NCBI RefSeq assembly: GCF_910596095.1 | Contig: NC_056534.1 | Location: forward strand, 8,184,990-8,248,989 | DNA length: 64,000 nt | Direction: 5' to 3' | From: Thunnus maccoyii | Taxonomy: Eukaryota > Chordata > Actinopteri > Scombriformes > Scombridae | In this document: piece after piece, positions 47,006 to 59,603 of the stretch | Numbering within the stretch: the stretch's first letter is position 1 | Layout of the letters: the number at the start of each line of letters is the position of its first letter | Made by a program: the position numbers and the translations under genes | The notes under the pieces: generated by a model | Told to the model about the DNA's origin: nothing | Databases searched by the model: none | The model's input: the letters and a program-made list of their open reading frames with translations, nothing else

Positions 47006-50000
47006 TGGCCCATTGGGAGACATGGTAATGTGGGCAGATGACACATTAAACAAGGATCATTCTCTCCTCTCACAACAGTACTTCTGACCTGTGTAGGACG
47101 CTGTGTGAGCTTGTCAGGGATTGAAAGGTTATATCTCACATTCAAATTTCAAACACTCGAAGTGGATAAACTTGCTTGCTACTGAATAATAATTAATTGA
47201 TCTATTTATCATAAAAAAAGTCAATCTTGAAAAAGTAGAAAGGAAGCAAACTGCTTTTTAGGAGCTTTTAATTAAAAGCCTTGTACAAGAAACACACAGA
47301 AAGCAACAACAGTAACAGGTAACATGACACTGAATACATAATCTGTACAATAAGGGTTTGCAAAACATGCTTCAGAAGTTCAGATACATTACAATGTCAT
47401 CATTATCCTCAACCTCCTCGTCATTACAACCAATACAATGTACATAATTCATATTAGCATTAAAACCAGACAAAACTGCAGTCTTGACACATTATAATTG
47501 TCAGTTGGAGTTTGCCTTCTGATCAAACCCATATTGGACTATTAAAAAAATTGCATTCAAACAAACAGCATCACATTGACATTATGCATATTTCAAAAAA
47601 AGTATTAACGTACAGTACAAAGGGAAAAAAAAGGCTTAAAAAGCACAAATTTCAATTCATTAAGCATCTTTATCCACACATTTAAACAAGGATCCTTCCT
47701 TTTTTCCAAATTAGTGCCAAATGTAGCACTTAAAATTACATCACATATAAATGTAAAACAATAAAAAAAGGGAAAGAAAGCTTAAAAAAAAAAAAAAATC
47801 AAATAATAAAATCAAGAGCCCTATTTGGTTGAAAGATAGGCCACTAAGTTGAGTTGTGCTACCCCATATGAGAAAGAAAAAGAAGAAAAACATTGCTATC
47901 AACTGTTGGAAACATCGCCTAGCAGCCTAATACCTTACACATCTACCAACTGCAAGAGTCACTTCTATCCACCACTTAAAGATATTAAAGATATAGTAGA
48001 TGAGGAAATCTATCCCAAATCACAATATATCCATTTGGAGAAGAAAATAATCCTTTAGTTCATGTGTTTAATGAAAATATAGAGGACCAAGTCTTTGTTT
48101 TCACTTTGTCAAATAAAGATTGAAGTTAAAAACTGCCCTTTTAAGAAGTATCACAATTTAAATTTCGACTTCATAAGAGTAACTGTCACTTGTTTTTCTT
48201 CATGTAATGGATGCGTAATTTTGGAATAAATCCTTCCACATGTAATCTATGAGAGTATTGAAACAGCATTGACAACAACTAGAACCATCCAGTACATGAC
48301 AGGTGAGGAGGGTGACATCTTCCTCGTCGGTGTGAACGAAGACACGGAGAACGCTGCGCTCGCCTTTTTTTTTTTTACAAACAGAAGACGACAGAAGCCA
48401 TTCAAGGTTTGTTTTTTTTTAGTTTTTTTTTTTTTTTTTTTACAGTTTGTGATAATGTAATCTTCATCTTTACCACGCTTCAGTTATGGCAGGTTTAAGG
48501 AAGTGTTTATTCTAGAGCCGAGTAAGACAAGGTAAAACGTCGCCTGGAGTGCAGCTGGAGGTTGAATAGAGCAGCTATAGAGCAACACATGCGGAAGATT
48601 TTCAAATACTGTAACACAAAGGCAGGTACACCAGAGTGGGAAGGTCTAGAAAGAGCAGGCAGCACCAGAGAAGGGTTTGGGTAAAGAGGGCAAGGTCTCT
48701 TTAGAAGTACTTCAGATATACTTGAAGGTTGAAAACAAGGTAAAAAAAAATCTTTCAAGATTTCCGTTATTTGGCTAGTAACAACCTGCAGTGAATAAGC
48801 TGGGCAGAGGTCCATGGTCTCAGAACACATGGTTCAATGGAGGGCAAATCAAACCTTCCTAGATCAAGCATTTGTCTGACCAACTGTCTACCTGACATGC
48901 TTTGACTGTAACGTGACGCCACTGGAAGACAGCACACCTAATGTATTTGGAGAAAACGGCTGTGCCAACATTCTTTGCTCTCTGGATACTGACTGGTCAT
49001 AAATCAGGAGGTTTTTATACTTGGTGAAAAGGCGGGGTTGCAGCACAGCAGGAAACCAAATTCTTCATCCACTGGGAAATTAAGAGTTGAGCCTCTAATT
49101 GATTGCAACCCAATTAAGTGGGAACAGATTATATAAATAATAGCCATGGACAAAATTTACCCTTATCTAGAGATGGTTTCCCACTAGGGATACCGGCAGA
49201 AAGAGAGGATGTTTCATGTTTGGGCACCCTGGGGTGTAAAACCCCCCACATGCTTCCTCCGTATGTTCTCAAGACCAGTGCGTCACCACAGAGAGGAATT
49301 TACCAGGTCAAAAGGTCAGGGTCTAAAGACTCAGGGCCTTGCTGACAAGAGACTTCAGCAGGACAGATGCCTGCCAGAACAGAACTGCAATAAAGAGATG
49401 TTCTTGCTACTCTTTTGCATTTGCAGCTGGAATTAACCACAAAATGCAAGTCAAAGTGATCAACTGTCACAGCATTGCAAAAACGACGAGCAACTTTGTT
49501 TCAGGGTGGAATATGACTAGTTTGTGGCAAAACTGAAACGCATCAAAGAAATAAGAAATAGGCCACACGTTGCCAGCTGCAAGCAAAAAATGCAAGACTC
49601 AGTGGATGACTATCGAAAGGAAAAGTCATAAGGCGAAGCATGATTTCTTTTTCAAATAGTAATCAATGACAGCTAGCAGCAATTTGACTCCTGATCTGCA
49701 ATATGTTTCAGATGGTTTTGAGTACAAGTTAACACATCTGCCGAGCATTTTTAGCACTGGGTAGAGTTAGAGTGACAATACTGACCAATCTATCATGAAC
49801 CTCCACCTGTACTACATAAATATCAGGGGACACTGAAACCTGGCATACCTTCTGACTGAAATTAAGACATTCTTCACTACACATGATGTACAGTCCAGAG
49901 TAAAGCTGAAGTTGTGTCAACATTGTTCAGAAATATGACCTTTACAGAAACCTGTAGAAAGATACTTGCACATTTCTCAAAAATGTTGCCCCAAATTTGG

Positions 50001-51338
50001 ACAACAACCCTCTAACTCCTGACACAGTCTTGGCCTGGTTCAGTTTCACTTGCCTAGCTAGGATAGCTGGAGGACACTGTGATCTGCGCTACATGAACCA
50101 CTTGTATTGACACTAGCACTTGAGAACATAATAATAAAGCACTGTTAGCTAAACAACATCCAAAGGAGCAAAGCAGGTTGTAAAACCATTTGTTCTACCT
50201 GCCAAAATGGAAGGCAAACAGACAAACCTACCAGATACTATTGATTTTTACAAGCATGGACTGTTTGAATGCATGTACCACATTCTTCAAACACCCGTCA
50301 AGTGGCTATAACAAACTATATTGACCTGCATTTGATTGGTGGTTTTAGTTAAGTTCACAGCCCGAACTGTGTTCAGTCCATGGACCTTCTAGACCTTGAC
50401 AAGTAGGGAAGTTATATGGCGCAAATGTGGTATACAGAGAAAATTTCACAAGGAACTGCAGGCCAGTTTAGAGTCTTGGTGGACTTTACAGAGTTGAGGA
50501 AAGTGGTGGGTTTGTGAGAAAACAAGGCAAGCAGGGAAAGACGGCAAGGACAGCAATAACTTAAAATCTATTGTTTTTGTATATTATTTTGCAGCTTTTA
50601 AGGTTGTGCGTGCATATAAATACTTACTCATACTGTATATATATGCATGTGCGTTCAAGAGAGCTAGAGAAAAAAAAAGGCCTTGAAAAATTGATGAACT
50701 ACATAGAATAGGTTGTTTTTAGATGCAGTCAAGTGCATTGCATTTACCTCGCTGTATTGATGCAATATATGAGCGTCCAACTGTGTTAAGTGCAAAAACA
50801 CATCACCTCATTTATCATTAACAGGCTGGACTTCCGATGAAACTAGGGGGCAAAAAATTGGCGTAACAGCCTTCGCAGCAGGACTTGATCAAAATAGTAT
50901 TAATTTCTTTCACATGCACCAAGTGTGCTTGTCAAAATCTCACGCCACACACCAGATGGGTGAGTTTTTCACTTTTTGGACAATTTGTATCACAACAAAC
51001 AAGCTAAACTCAGCAAGTCTGAAGCAAGTGAAGGAAAACAAACACAATTTCCATCCAAGTCTGCTTGAAAGAGTCAGTGCTGTGCAAGTGGACAAAATAT
51101 GGCAATTTAAGTGACAAGAAGGGCTTATTAGCTGCCCCTTTTCAAATTTATACACTTCTTTTTAAAAAAAATATGCTCTTATCTTTACTATTCAATGGCT
51201 GGGCGGTGTTAAGTTACATTACATTATATTCATCGTTACACAAGTATGGACACACCTTTACGGAAAAGGTAGGAGGGGGCTGAAGTGGCAACACTGGCAT
51301 GATATTCTTTTTTATCATCGATGGCAACATCTGATCTC
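47006..51338 (-). other. cbx6: Downstream flank of cbx6, probably including a long 3' UTR
   Basis: No repeat of known class and no other gene is seen over 4.3 kb, which fits a long 3' UTR of a Polycomb gene. An AATAAA on the minus strand at about 48507-48512 is a candidate signal 2.8 kb past the stop; an ATTAAA lies at about 47268. T runs at 48366-48377 and 48411-48440 are A runs in the transcript. None of this is transcript-proven. Confidence 0.45.
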
Positions 51339-54300
51339 CTATGGCTTGGGTGGGGCAGGGTCATCGGAGATGGTGCTGGGGAGAGGGGAAGAGGCGTTTT
51401 CGGGGCTAGCTGAGGGTGAGGATGGGCATGAAGCCGGGGAGGGGAACTCTTTTATGGTCACGGTGACGAGGTTGGTGGTGACGTCAGTAACCACCACATC
51501 CTTGCAGCTCGGTGCCATTTCAGGGTGCCAGTCGGGGTCCCCCTCGGCGGGCACCCTTTGGGGTTCGGCAGGGGTAGAGCTCTGGTTGCCGGGGGTGACA
51601 GAGGGAGGGGTGGCGGGTAACTGGCGTTTGGGCCGACGATTTTTCCTCATTCCCTCCTGGGGCGCAGATCGGTCCAGGGTACCCTCCTCCTCGTCATCTT
51701 CAAGGGAAGAAGAGGGTGAGGAGGGGAGGAAGGGAGATGCTGACGCTACATCTGGGGACGGGGTGGGAGCAGATGGCTTGGCACTCTGGCCCTTCTGGGT
51801 CTCTGAGTGAGGTTTACTGGATTTGGAACCCTCGCTGGAAGGTGAGGCTCCTGTGGCAGACTGGGACTGTGCACCTGTGGCGGGAGATTTTCCTTCAGAG
51901 CCACTGGAGCTGGAAGGGGAGGGAGGTGACTTGTACTGGGAGGTGGTGGAGTGGGTGTTCCTAACCCCTGAGCGTGAACCTGGGTGGGGGTGAAAAGGCA
52001 CGGGACCTCCACACTGCAGGCCAAACGGCTTCCCGTACATCGGGAATCCCGGCATCTTCAGAGGAGGCTGGAAAGGTCTATAAGGAGCCTCTCCCTTCTT
52101 CCCAATGATGCGATTGCGGGAAGGAATGTTTTGGCGTCCTGCTGTAATATTCCTACTGCCCGCGGCTGTTCCGCCACGACCTGGCTTATCAATGACCTTT
52201 AGGTTGAGGATGATCCGACCTCTCTTGACCTCCCGGGGTTTGACTCTGCGGTTGAGGATGCGGACGGTCTCGGAGAAAGGGGAGACGTGCAGGCGGGAGG
52301 GGAAGCCTCCGGGGTTGGAGAAGGTGGACGCCATGGGATCTGAGCGGGGCAGAGGGCGCCTGGACATCCTGTGGCAACGATGAATGTCTTTCTTCAGCTT
52401 ATGGGTGGCGGCTAGAGAATTGAGTTTCGGAGAGGGTGCCACAGTTGAGGAAGAGGAGGACGAAGATGCTAAACGATGAGGTGAAGCAGAAGAGGAAGGA
52501 GTCGCTCGGCTGGAAGTGGACGAAGAGGAGTGCGATGTATTCTGATGGGACTTTGAAGCTCGGGTGCTGGTCTCTCCTTTCCGCGCACGAACCTGAGAAA
52601 GAAGGACGAAGAATAAAAAAAAATGTTAGAGCTTCCACAGTACACACGTTTCTGATATCAGCCCCGGAGGCATGGTTTTGATCATCCGTAGGTCAAAAGA
52701 TGTCTAGGTGCCATAGGATCAAACTAGGCTAAAACAGTTTCTAGACAACCAAGTAACATGTAACACCTGTCTGCCTGCACTCTTCCCGCTCCCTGCTGAC
52801 TTGTAAAAATGAAAAAGGCAGTGTGAAAAAGGAAGTGGCACAACATAAATGCATCCCACGGCACCGACTTCTTTTCATGTTATTTCCTAAGAGAGACACT
52901 GTTGTTGTGTTCCCAACAGCGCTGAGAGTGATGCGTGTTGTAAATAAACTTCAAAAACAGGCAAGAAAACCTGCTTCAAGTGGGTTGACCTTATTCTTAC
53001 TTTAACAGTAGAAATCACAAACAGAATATTCCACTTTGCTGTAACACGCTACAACCTGAGAGGAGCTAGATTAAATTGATAAAATTATGAGTGTAATAAT
53101 GTTGTAATTACAATTACAGATTTTTTTGGTATATATTTAAGGACACTTTAAAAGATTATGCTTGTTACACCGCTGTATCACTGATACAAACTGCCAGTGG
53201 CACAGCTGTGAGTGACCTTTCAATCACTGCTCATGTGTTGCAGTGACATTCAAATACCATTTTAGATGCAATGACTCATCTCCATGCAAATGCACAAACA
53301 TCAAAAACCGTACCTTCATCACAAAGTTTTTGGGTTTCGGACCCCTTTTCTTCGGCCCGTGCAATTCCCTATCCCGTTCCCTAAAAAAAAACGGAAAGAA
53401 CAGTTAAAGTTTATCAACAGACGAATAGCAGATCACAAAAGATAAGCTGAGGAGTAAAGAAAAAGGAAACGATGGCAGTAAATGACACAAATGAAAAGAG
53501 AAGACAGTGACTAAAAGCTGTGGGTGTGTGAAAGTAGAGCGGTTGCGCACAGAGAGAGCGCTTGGAGCCATGTTTGAACAGAGCCAGATCCGCAGTCTTC
53601 ACGTGTCCGTTTTAGTTTCCATTTGATGTATCATTTTAGTTTTGTCTGTTTTAGTTTCCTGTCCATTTCGGTTTACGATGGCTTTCAAGTGGCTTGGCAG
53701 CAGACTTAAAGAACTTCAGTTGACATGGATTTTTTTTTACAAATCAGAAGGAAAAGAGGAGGAATGGACAGACACTAACTGAGGAGTGTAAAAGCAGAAG
53801 GAAACACATGCCCTCTACAATAAGAAAGATCAGAGTTAACTTAAATAAAAGGATATATAATAATGCACAAAATTATTAAGAACTACAAACTGAAACACAC
53901 TGGTAGTTTAGAAGGAGCCAAAAGATTTTGCACATTGTTACATATACTTTACTACATATACTCACTTTTGCTCAAAGCCCAGTATCAGCCTGTCATCCAA
54001 AATATTCTCCTCTGGCTCCCAAGTGCTGTGCCTAAACAAGGAAGGACCAACAGGAAGAAGAACAACAACAAAGGAAACATTTTACCACAAAAGAATTTTG
54101 CACTAAACTAGACTTTATTCAGATTTGCAGTTAATGTGAGGACATTAGAAACAGCATAACAACAACACAGACAAATACCTCACTAAAGAAAGACTGAGGG
54201 TTGCGATATTTCCATGAAAGTTGTCTTTAAAAGTAACACTTACTTCATTGCCCATCCTTTCCATTTTACTAGGTATTCAATTCTTCCCTGCAAGAAAAAG

Positions 54301-55672
54301 GCAGATGGTGGATTATCAAAAACAGCTCATAAATGAAAACCGGGACGAGAGATTTGTAAAAATCCTCCAAATCTGGAATGCATTTGATGCAGCATCGCTT
54401 TCGCCGTTTAGTCTTAAGTCTGACATCAATAAATAATTTTGAGTCCTTTGGATTTTGCGTCCTTTACACAAAGCACATAGCAAAATCCTGCATACTTCTC
54501 ATGCAATGCATTTATTAGTTTGACCATGTTTAAATTCTGAAGACTTCTTGTGAGATTCTATATTGGCAGAGGTCGAAACTATACTTCAGCTCATTGAACA
54601 CATCAGGGTGCTTGTTGTAGTTGGGGATTTCTTCACAATTGATAGAGTTCTTGTGAATGTGAGCTTGACAAACATTCTTAACAACATCTTAAAAACATTT
54701 TTACATTAAAGTATGTATCATACATTGTCTTCAACTTTTTTTTTTGCATGGGAATATGTTAAATAAAGCATGGGAAAAGTCACATGGCATACATATCTGC
54801 ATTTTTCAGAAAGGATGAGTCAATTTGAACAGCATCTGTGTGAGGAGCTAATCTTAAACCTAATATGGTATTGCTGCTTTTCTGCAAGTTAACAGGCTAA
54901 ACATAAATGTCTCAAGCAGACAATTCAGAAGTCACTGGAGGCCTGGTGGGCCTGCAGGTCGACTGTGTGGACCAGCCACTTTAAACCATAAAGTAGGGTA
55001 CCTACTATTGTTTACAGGGTCTGTTTGGTCTAATAAAACACTAATAAAACTATCAGAAGTTCCTTATTTACCATGGCTGATGGGACTTCTTTCTCATCAG
55101 CAGTAGATGGCTGCAAGGACTAATGTTTAGAGAGCCATCTATCTCAATCTTGCAGAGGAAAGCAAAAGTCTCAGCCTTTTAATGTGAGTGCAGCATACAC
55201 ATGTACCACAGGCTGCAACGTTATACGTAAAATGCAGTCTGTGGCCGTATAGCTTTAGCTACCATTAGCTGGCAGGGAAATCAGGCCCCTCCATTTCATC
55301 GCACTGCTCTCATCCCATCGGCTGGGGCTGCCTTGTTCTTCTGCAGCCAGCCCCTTCTTTGTGTCGCTGTTTTTATTGCCCTGCTAATGCCTGAACATAC
55401 GAGCCATGACTGGTAGCCTCGCTAGTTAGCTTTTAGCTCTGGTTAGCAAAGTAAAGGCATCCGCCAGCCACAAGGCCTCCATAGCATTGCATAGGCGTAA
55501 AGAGAGCCCCGAGCCTATGGACTGGAGCTGTGCCGTGCCGTGCAGTGTTGACCGCGGCCAACATCTGCACGTAGTCAAAATACGCGGGACGGCTCTGGCT
55601 CACCTTACGGACGCGGCGCTTCAGTATGGATTCCGCGGCGAAAACACGATCTCCCACCGCCGAGAGCTCCAT
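51339..55672 (-). CDS. cbx6: Chromobox protein 6 (Polycomb CBX)
   Basis: Coding exons are 55604-55672, 54244-54287, 53966-54031, 53314-53380 and 51339-52592 (ending TAG). They total 1,500 bases for 499 residues, all in phase. CBX6 is the chromodomain subunit of canonical PRC1 and reads H3K27me3. The start [20 protein letters not shown] matches human CBX6. The chromodomain is split over exons 1-3 and keeps the aromatic cage F11, W32 and W35 (VKWKGW). Exon 4 adds the basic AT-hook-like KKRGPKPK. Exon 5 holds a Ser-rich linker, the block [34 protein letters not shown], a long Pro/Ser-rich low-complexity region, and the C-terminal Pc box [19 protein letters not shown] that contacts RING1. The protein is longer than human CBX6 (412), mostly through the linker. 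The gene is intact. Confidence 0.97.
52593..53313 (-). other. cbx6: cbx6 intron 4
   Basis: A 0.7-kb intron without recognised features. Confidence 0.6.
54288..55603 (-). other. cbx6: cbx6 intron 1
   Basis: A 1.3-kb intron between exons 1 and 2 of the chromodomain. Nothing else is recognised. The exon-1-proximal part is GC-richer. Confidence 0.6.
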
Positions 55673-55900
55673 CTTTCACAGCCCGAACTAAGCTACCTGT
55701 CTCTGTTTGTGTCGCTCCAGACGACACGCTCCACTGTCTGCTCGGGCCGACTACAGCCAATGTGTGTGTGTATATGTGTGTCTGTGTGTGTATGAGCGGC
55801 AGCAGACACACACACACACAGACACACACAGCAAAAGCAGCCTGATATAAGTCACGTGGGCGAGGTCAGCCCCTTTGGTCGTCCCGGCAACGATGAAGAC
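55673..55900 (-). promoter_or_regulatory. cbx6: cbx6 5' UTR and probable CpG-type promoter
   Basis: The start codon sits in a GC- and CpG-rich stretch that extends upstream. Features are a short TG/CA tract (55760-55830), an E box CACGTG (about 55853) and GC-rich sequence to about 55970. No TATA box is seen. The transcription start is not determinable here. Confidence 0.5.
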
Positions 55901-58683
55901 ACTCACGAGGATGCAAAGACCCGCGCGCTGCTTGAACCTTTCATCATCGTTGTCTGATGACAGGCGGCGCCATGCAAACTCCTCCCCAGCAACACCAGAG
56001 ACACATGCAGACTCATCAACTTACAACGTTATTAATGCCGATGATATTATCACTAATCTCCTAGTGACAAGTGTTGGCTGCAGAGAGAAAAACAGAGTTT
56101 TAATGACAAACTCGCCTCTGTCCAGGACCGGGATTAAAAAAAAAAACAACAAACATTCAGATTATGAGTTGTCCTCTCACCCCATAACATTTTGAAAAAT
56201 GACCAAAAACTTACTTTTATTTATTTTTTAATGCATTCAGTTAACTTTTTTATTGTCTATAATTGTATTTTTTAAATAATATTAGATAGATAGATACTTT
56301 ATTAATCCTAAAGTAAAATTAAAATGTTGCAGCAGCCAACAATGAGATCAAAAGGGTTAAAGAAATACATGCATATGCATAAATGCATAAAGGCTAAATT
56401 ATATACAATAATCTAATAGACTAACTCAAATATAAAAAATAAACAGAACATAAAGAATTGAATGGTCAGGTGGAGATTGTTATGGTATTAAGGTGCATGA
56501 TTGTCCATGTATGTCAGAACTGAGTGTACTAAATATTTATACCTGAATAATCTACACAATGTATACACATAATGATAATAGCAGCATATACAGACACTAC
56601 CCCAAAGATTATCAAAATATGAATCTGAAATACAACAGATGTGATGGACAATGTAATAAATAAAATTCCAGGTTATATTTTACTTCAATAAATACATTTA
56701 TTTTATATTTATTGCCTTTCATCATATCCTATCTACCTTATCTACCCTGGTATATCTAGCCTTTTGCCAAATGATAGCTGGGATATTCTCCAGCTTCCCA
56801 TGACCCTGCAAAGAATAGATAATGCATATTTATTTTGACCGCAGCTTCCTCACTGGTGCTTTTTTGTGCTTTCAGACAAGTTCCTCAACTGAGACAACTG
56901 GAATCCAAAAATTTTAATTGAGCTTTGTTTCTTTCCAATCTTCAACGGTGAAAAAGAAAGAAAAAGAAAAACCCAACTTTAGTGTTTAGATGAATGAATT
57001 GTACTTCCCTCTTTTAAAAAAAGTCCAAACAGTTTCAGGACTTGAAATTGTAAAACCACCGTGCAGATATCATGGACAGCTTTCGGTTCCCGTTCTGTTC
57101 CTATCAGACGATTCCCTTATTAGAATCTATGTTGACAACTTAAAAATTCCCTGCTTTACCATTTCCTGGTAAATTATGGGAAAGATAAGCCTAACCCCAA
57201 CCCACATTTTGTCTAGAACACTACTGTGGGTGTAAACTCTTGGATGTACATGTATGATACATGTGCCGATGAAGATTTTAAAAAGTTTCATATTGAATGT
57301 GAAAAACAAACAGCTGGATATAGAAAACAGATAGTAGGTCATTTCAAAACATGTAAAAAGCATTCTGAGGATAGTGGCTATGATGAAAGCTTTGAATTAT
57401 AGCTAAAACTCAAAAGCCAAAAGAGATTTTTACCAAGTTAGTGACATTAACAGACAGCTCAAGAATAAAGCTTATAGTGTTTGGCTGTCATGACCCTCAT
57501 GACACAAGAAAAGTGTGAGTGAAGATTTAAGCTGGTGTAGAAAAAAAGATTCAAAGTATTTTAAAGAAACTTCACTTTGTTTTATGGTATACTGGGATTG
57601 ACAGGTTAACTATGATGCACATAACAACCACAATAATGATTTATAGCGTATGATATAGTGATATTCTTCAGCTAATCGATATCTTCATGAATATCAGTTA
57701 ACACAGATGTGGGCATGAGGGCTGACAGGGAAAGTAGATTTAATCTAGTGCTACCACATGTACTTTGCTCTAATATATCCATCCATTACAACTTAATGTG
57801 CTGCTACTCCACCACATTTCATAGGGAAATGTAATATTTGTTGCTCAGTTACATTTATATGACAGCCGGATACGACTTTGCAGATTTTAAATACTAAACA
57901 TAGGATCATCTTATAAACTAGGTGGCATTATACAGTATGAACAGAATTGCTGTTTTATAAGTGAGCTAACATATCATCAACAGCAGAGCTGTTTACTTAG
58001 TTTATGTTTAATAGTGGCCAACACTCTGTTTTCTTCAATCAATCAATCAATCAATCAGTCAATCAATCAATCAATCAATCAAAGATGACAAATGCAATTC
58101 AAAGTGCTTTACAAGCAATTGACAAAACGTACAGGATGTTAAATATAGATTTAGAAACTAATGCACACCAAAATACTTAAAAAGCAAAAGAGTTCATTTT
58201 TGTATTGTATTGTATTAAAAGATAATACAATACAAGCAATAAACATAACAATCAAAACATACAATTATGAAATACTACACAAAATAAATTGATTATAATA
58301 ATAACAGTAAAGTGTAGATAGAATAAAATAAAACAGAGTAAAATAAATAATGGTGATGATAATAAATAAAAGAGGTATAGAATAATAAAACGATAAAAGT
58401 ATAAAACACTGCATAAAAGTAAGACTAAATAGATGGGTCTTTATTTTACTGTAAAAATATCAATATTCATTTGATTAAGAATATATAAGTTCCTAATTGT
58501 CTTTGTATGTCTTTCTTATATATATTTTTTCTTAATTTTATTTTATTCAGTGATTGAATATAGTGATATTCATGTCAAGCTCTATTACTACTAAGTTATT
58601 TATGTGTCAAAGGTCTTTTCTTTGCAGCTGGGACCTCCCAGCAGTGTCAAAAAGTCCAATTTTTGACAATATTTTCCATGTAT
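55901..58683. other. Spacer between the divergent genes cbx6 and pla2g6
   Basis: Contains a GATA-initiated dispersed repeat from 56283 (GATAGATAGATACTTTATTA) to about 56560. At 57790-57960 is an inverted fragment of the repeat seen at 18709-20185 (CTACTCCACCACATTTCATA, CAGTTACATTTATATGACAG). At 58036-58081 is an ATCA tetranucleotide tract followed by AAAGTGCTTTACAAGCAATT. No gene is recognised. Confidence 0.55.
58036..58140. repeat. (ATCA)n tract with dispersed-repeat tail
   Basis: About eleven ATCA units, then CAATTCAAAGTGCTTTACAA. The same arrangement occurs at 60302-60390, which marks both as ends of one retroelement family. Confidence 0.8.
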
Positions 58684-58842
58684 TATGCCCCGCCCATTTT
58701 ACCGAGCATTTATTTGGTCTCTGAGCTGTGATTGGATCAAAATCCCGTCAGTCGTGATTTGCAGCAAGGTTGGTTGCAGTGTCGCGGTTGTTGATGTAGC
58801 CGTCAGAAGTCAGGCGGCAGCGGCTCAGAGGACAGTTAGCAG
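58684..58842 (+). promoter_or_regulatory. pla2g6: pla2g6 promoter and non-coding first exon
   Basis: CCCCGCCC at about 58688 and an inverted CCAAT box (TGATTGGATC) near 58730 precede a GC-rich exon that ends at 58842 with a strong donor (CAG then GTGAGC). The next exon starts at 59598, six bases before the ATG, fitting a 755-bp 5' UTR intron. No TATA box. Confidence 0.6.
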
Positions 58843-59603
58843 GTGAGCATGGACGGACAGCGGCAGGCTGCTTTTATACGACTTAATGCGATTAGCTTCA
58901 CTTGACAGCTGGCTTACTGAAGTAATATATCTCAGAATATGTTGGATATTAAAAAAACATGAATTAAATAGATGTTTCGCTGAAACTGTGCGCTGCCTCT
59001 GGGCTTTGACGTCGGTATCATGTCAAATTGATTCCGGACAACTAGAAACTCGTGAGCAGCATGAATGGGGCCACTTGTTCATAATGTAATTAAATGAGGA
59101 CCAGCCTTATTTTTTCACAGTCTATGAGAAGGTCTTGTGCAGTGAAGTGAAATAGGAAGTGCAGAGTTGACAGCTAACATGCGTTGACAACGTATGTGGA
59201 AGTCAAGCTTGTAATAACGAATGTATTAGCTGTTATTTTGATATTTGACTGTCCCGAATTTCATAGATGTAACGTTAACCATGAGTTAGAGATTGTCAGC
59301 AGCCACAACCTATAATAATAATAATGATAATCATAATAACAATGGTAATATCTTGGATATACCTGTTGCTACTCTTGACGGTTTACATCCTGGCCTGAGG
59401 ATGAAATAAATCATTCATTATTGTTGACAACAATCCTACAGGCTGGTGTAGACCAAACAGCCAAAGAGGGCAGAGCTAAACATTTCTGCATGTGCTGCCA
59501 AAACAATACAAAACACAACAAAAATGTATCAGTTATAAATCACAGAGACTATTCAGATTGTTTCATCCTCCCCTAAACACTCTGTTCTTCGTCTCAGGTA
59601 ACA

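Noticed and set aside
51346..51810. 154-residue plus-strand open frame
   Set aside because: Antisense shadow of GC-rich cbx6 exon 5.
58037..58081. ATCA tandem array as a regulatory repeat
   Set aside because: The same tract with the same following sequence recurs at 60302, which identifies it as a retroelement end.
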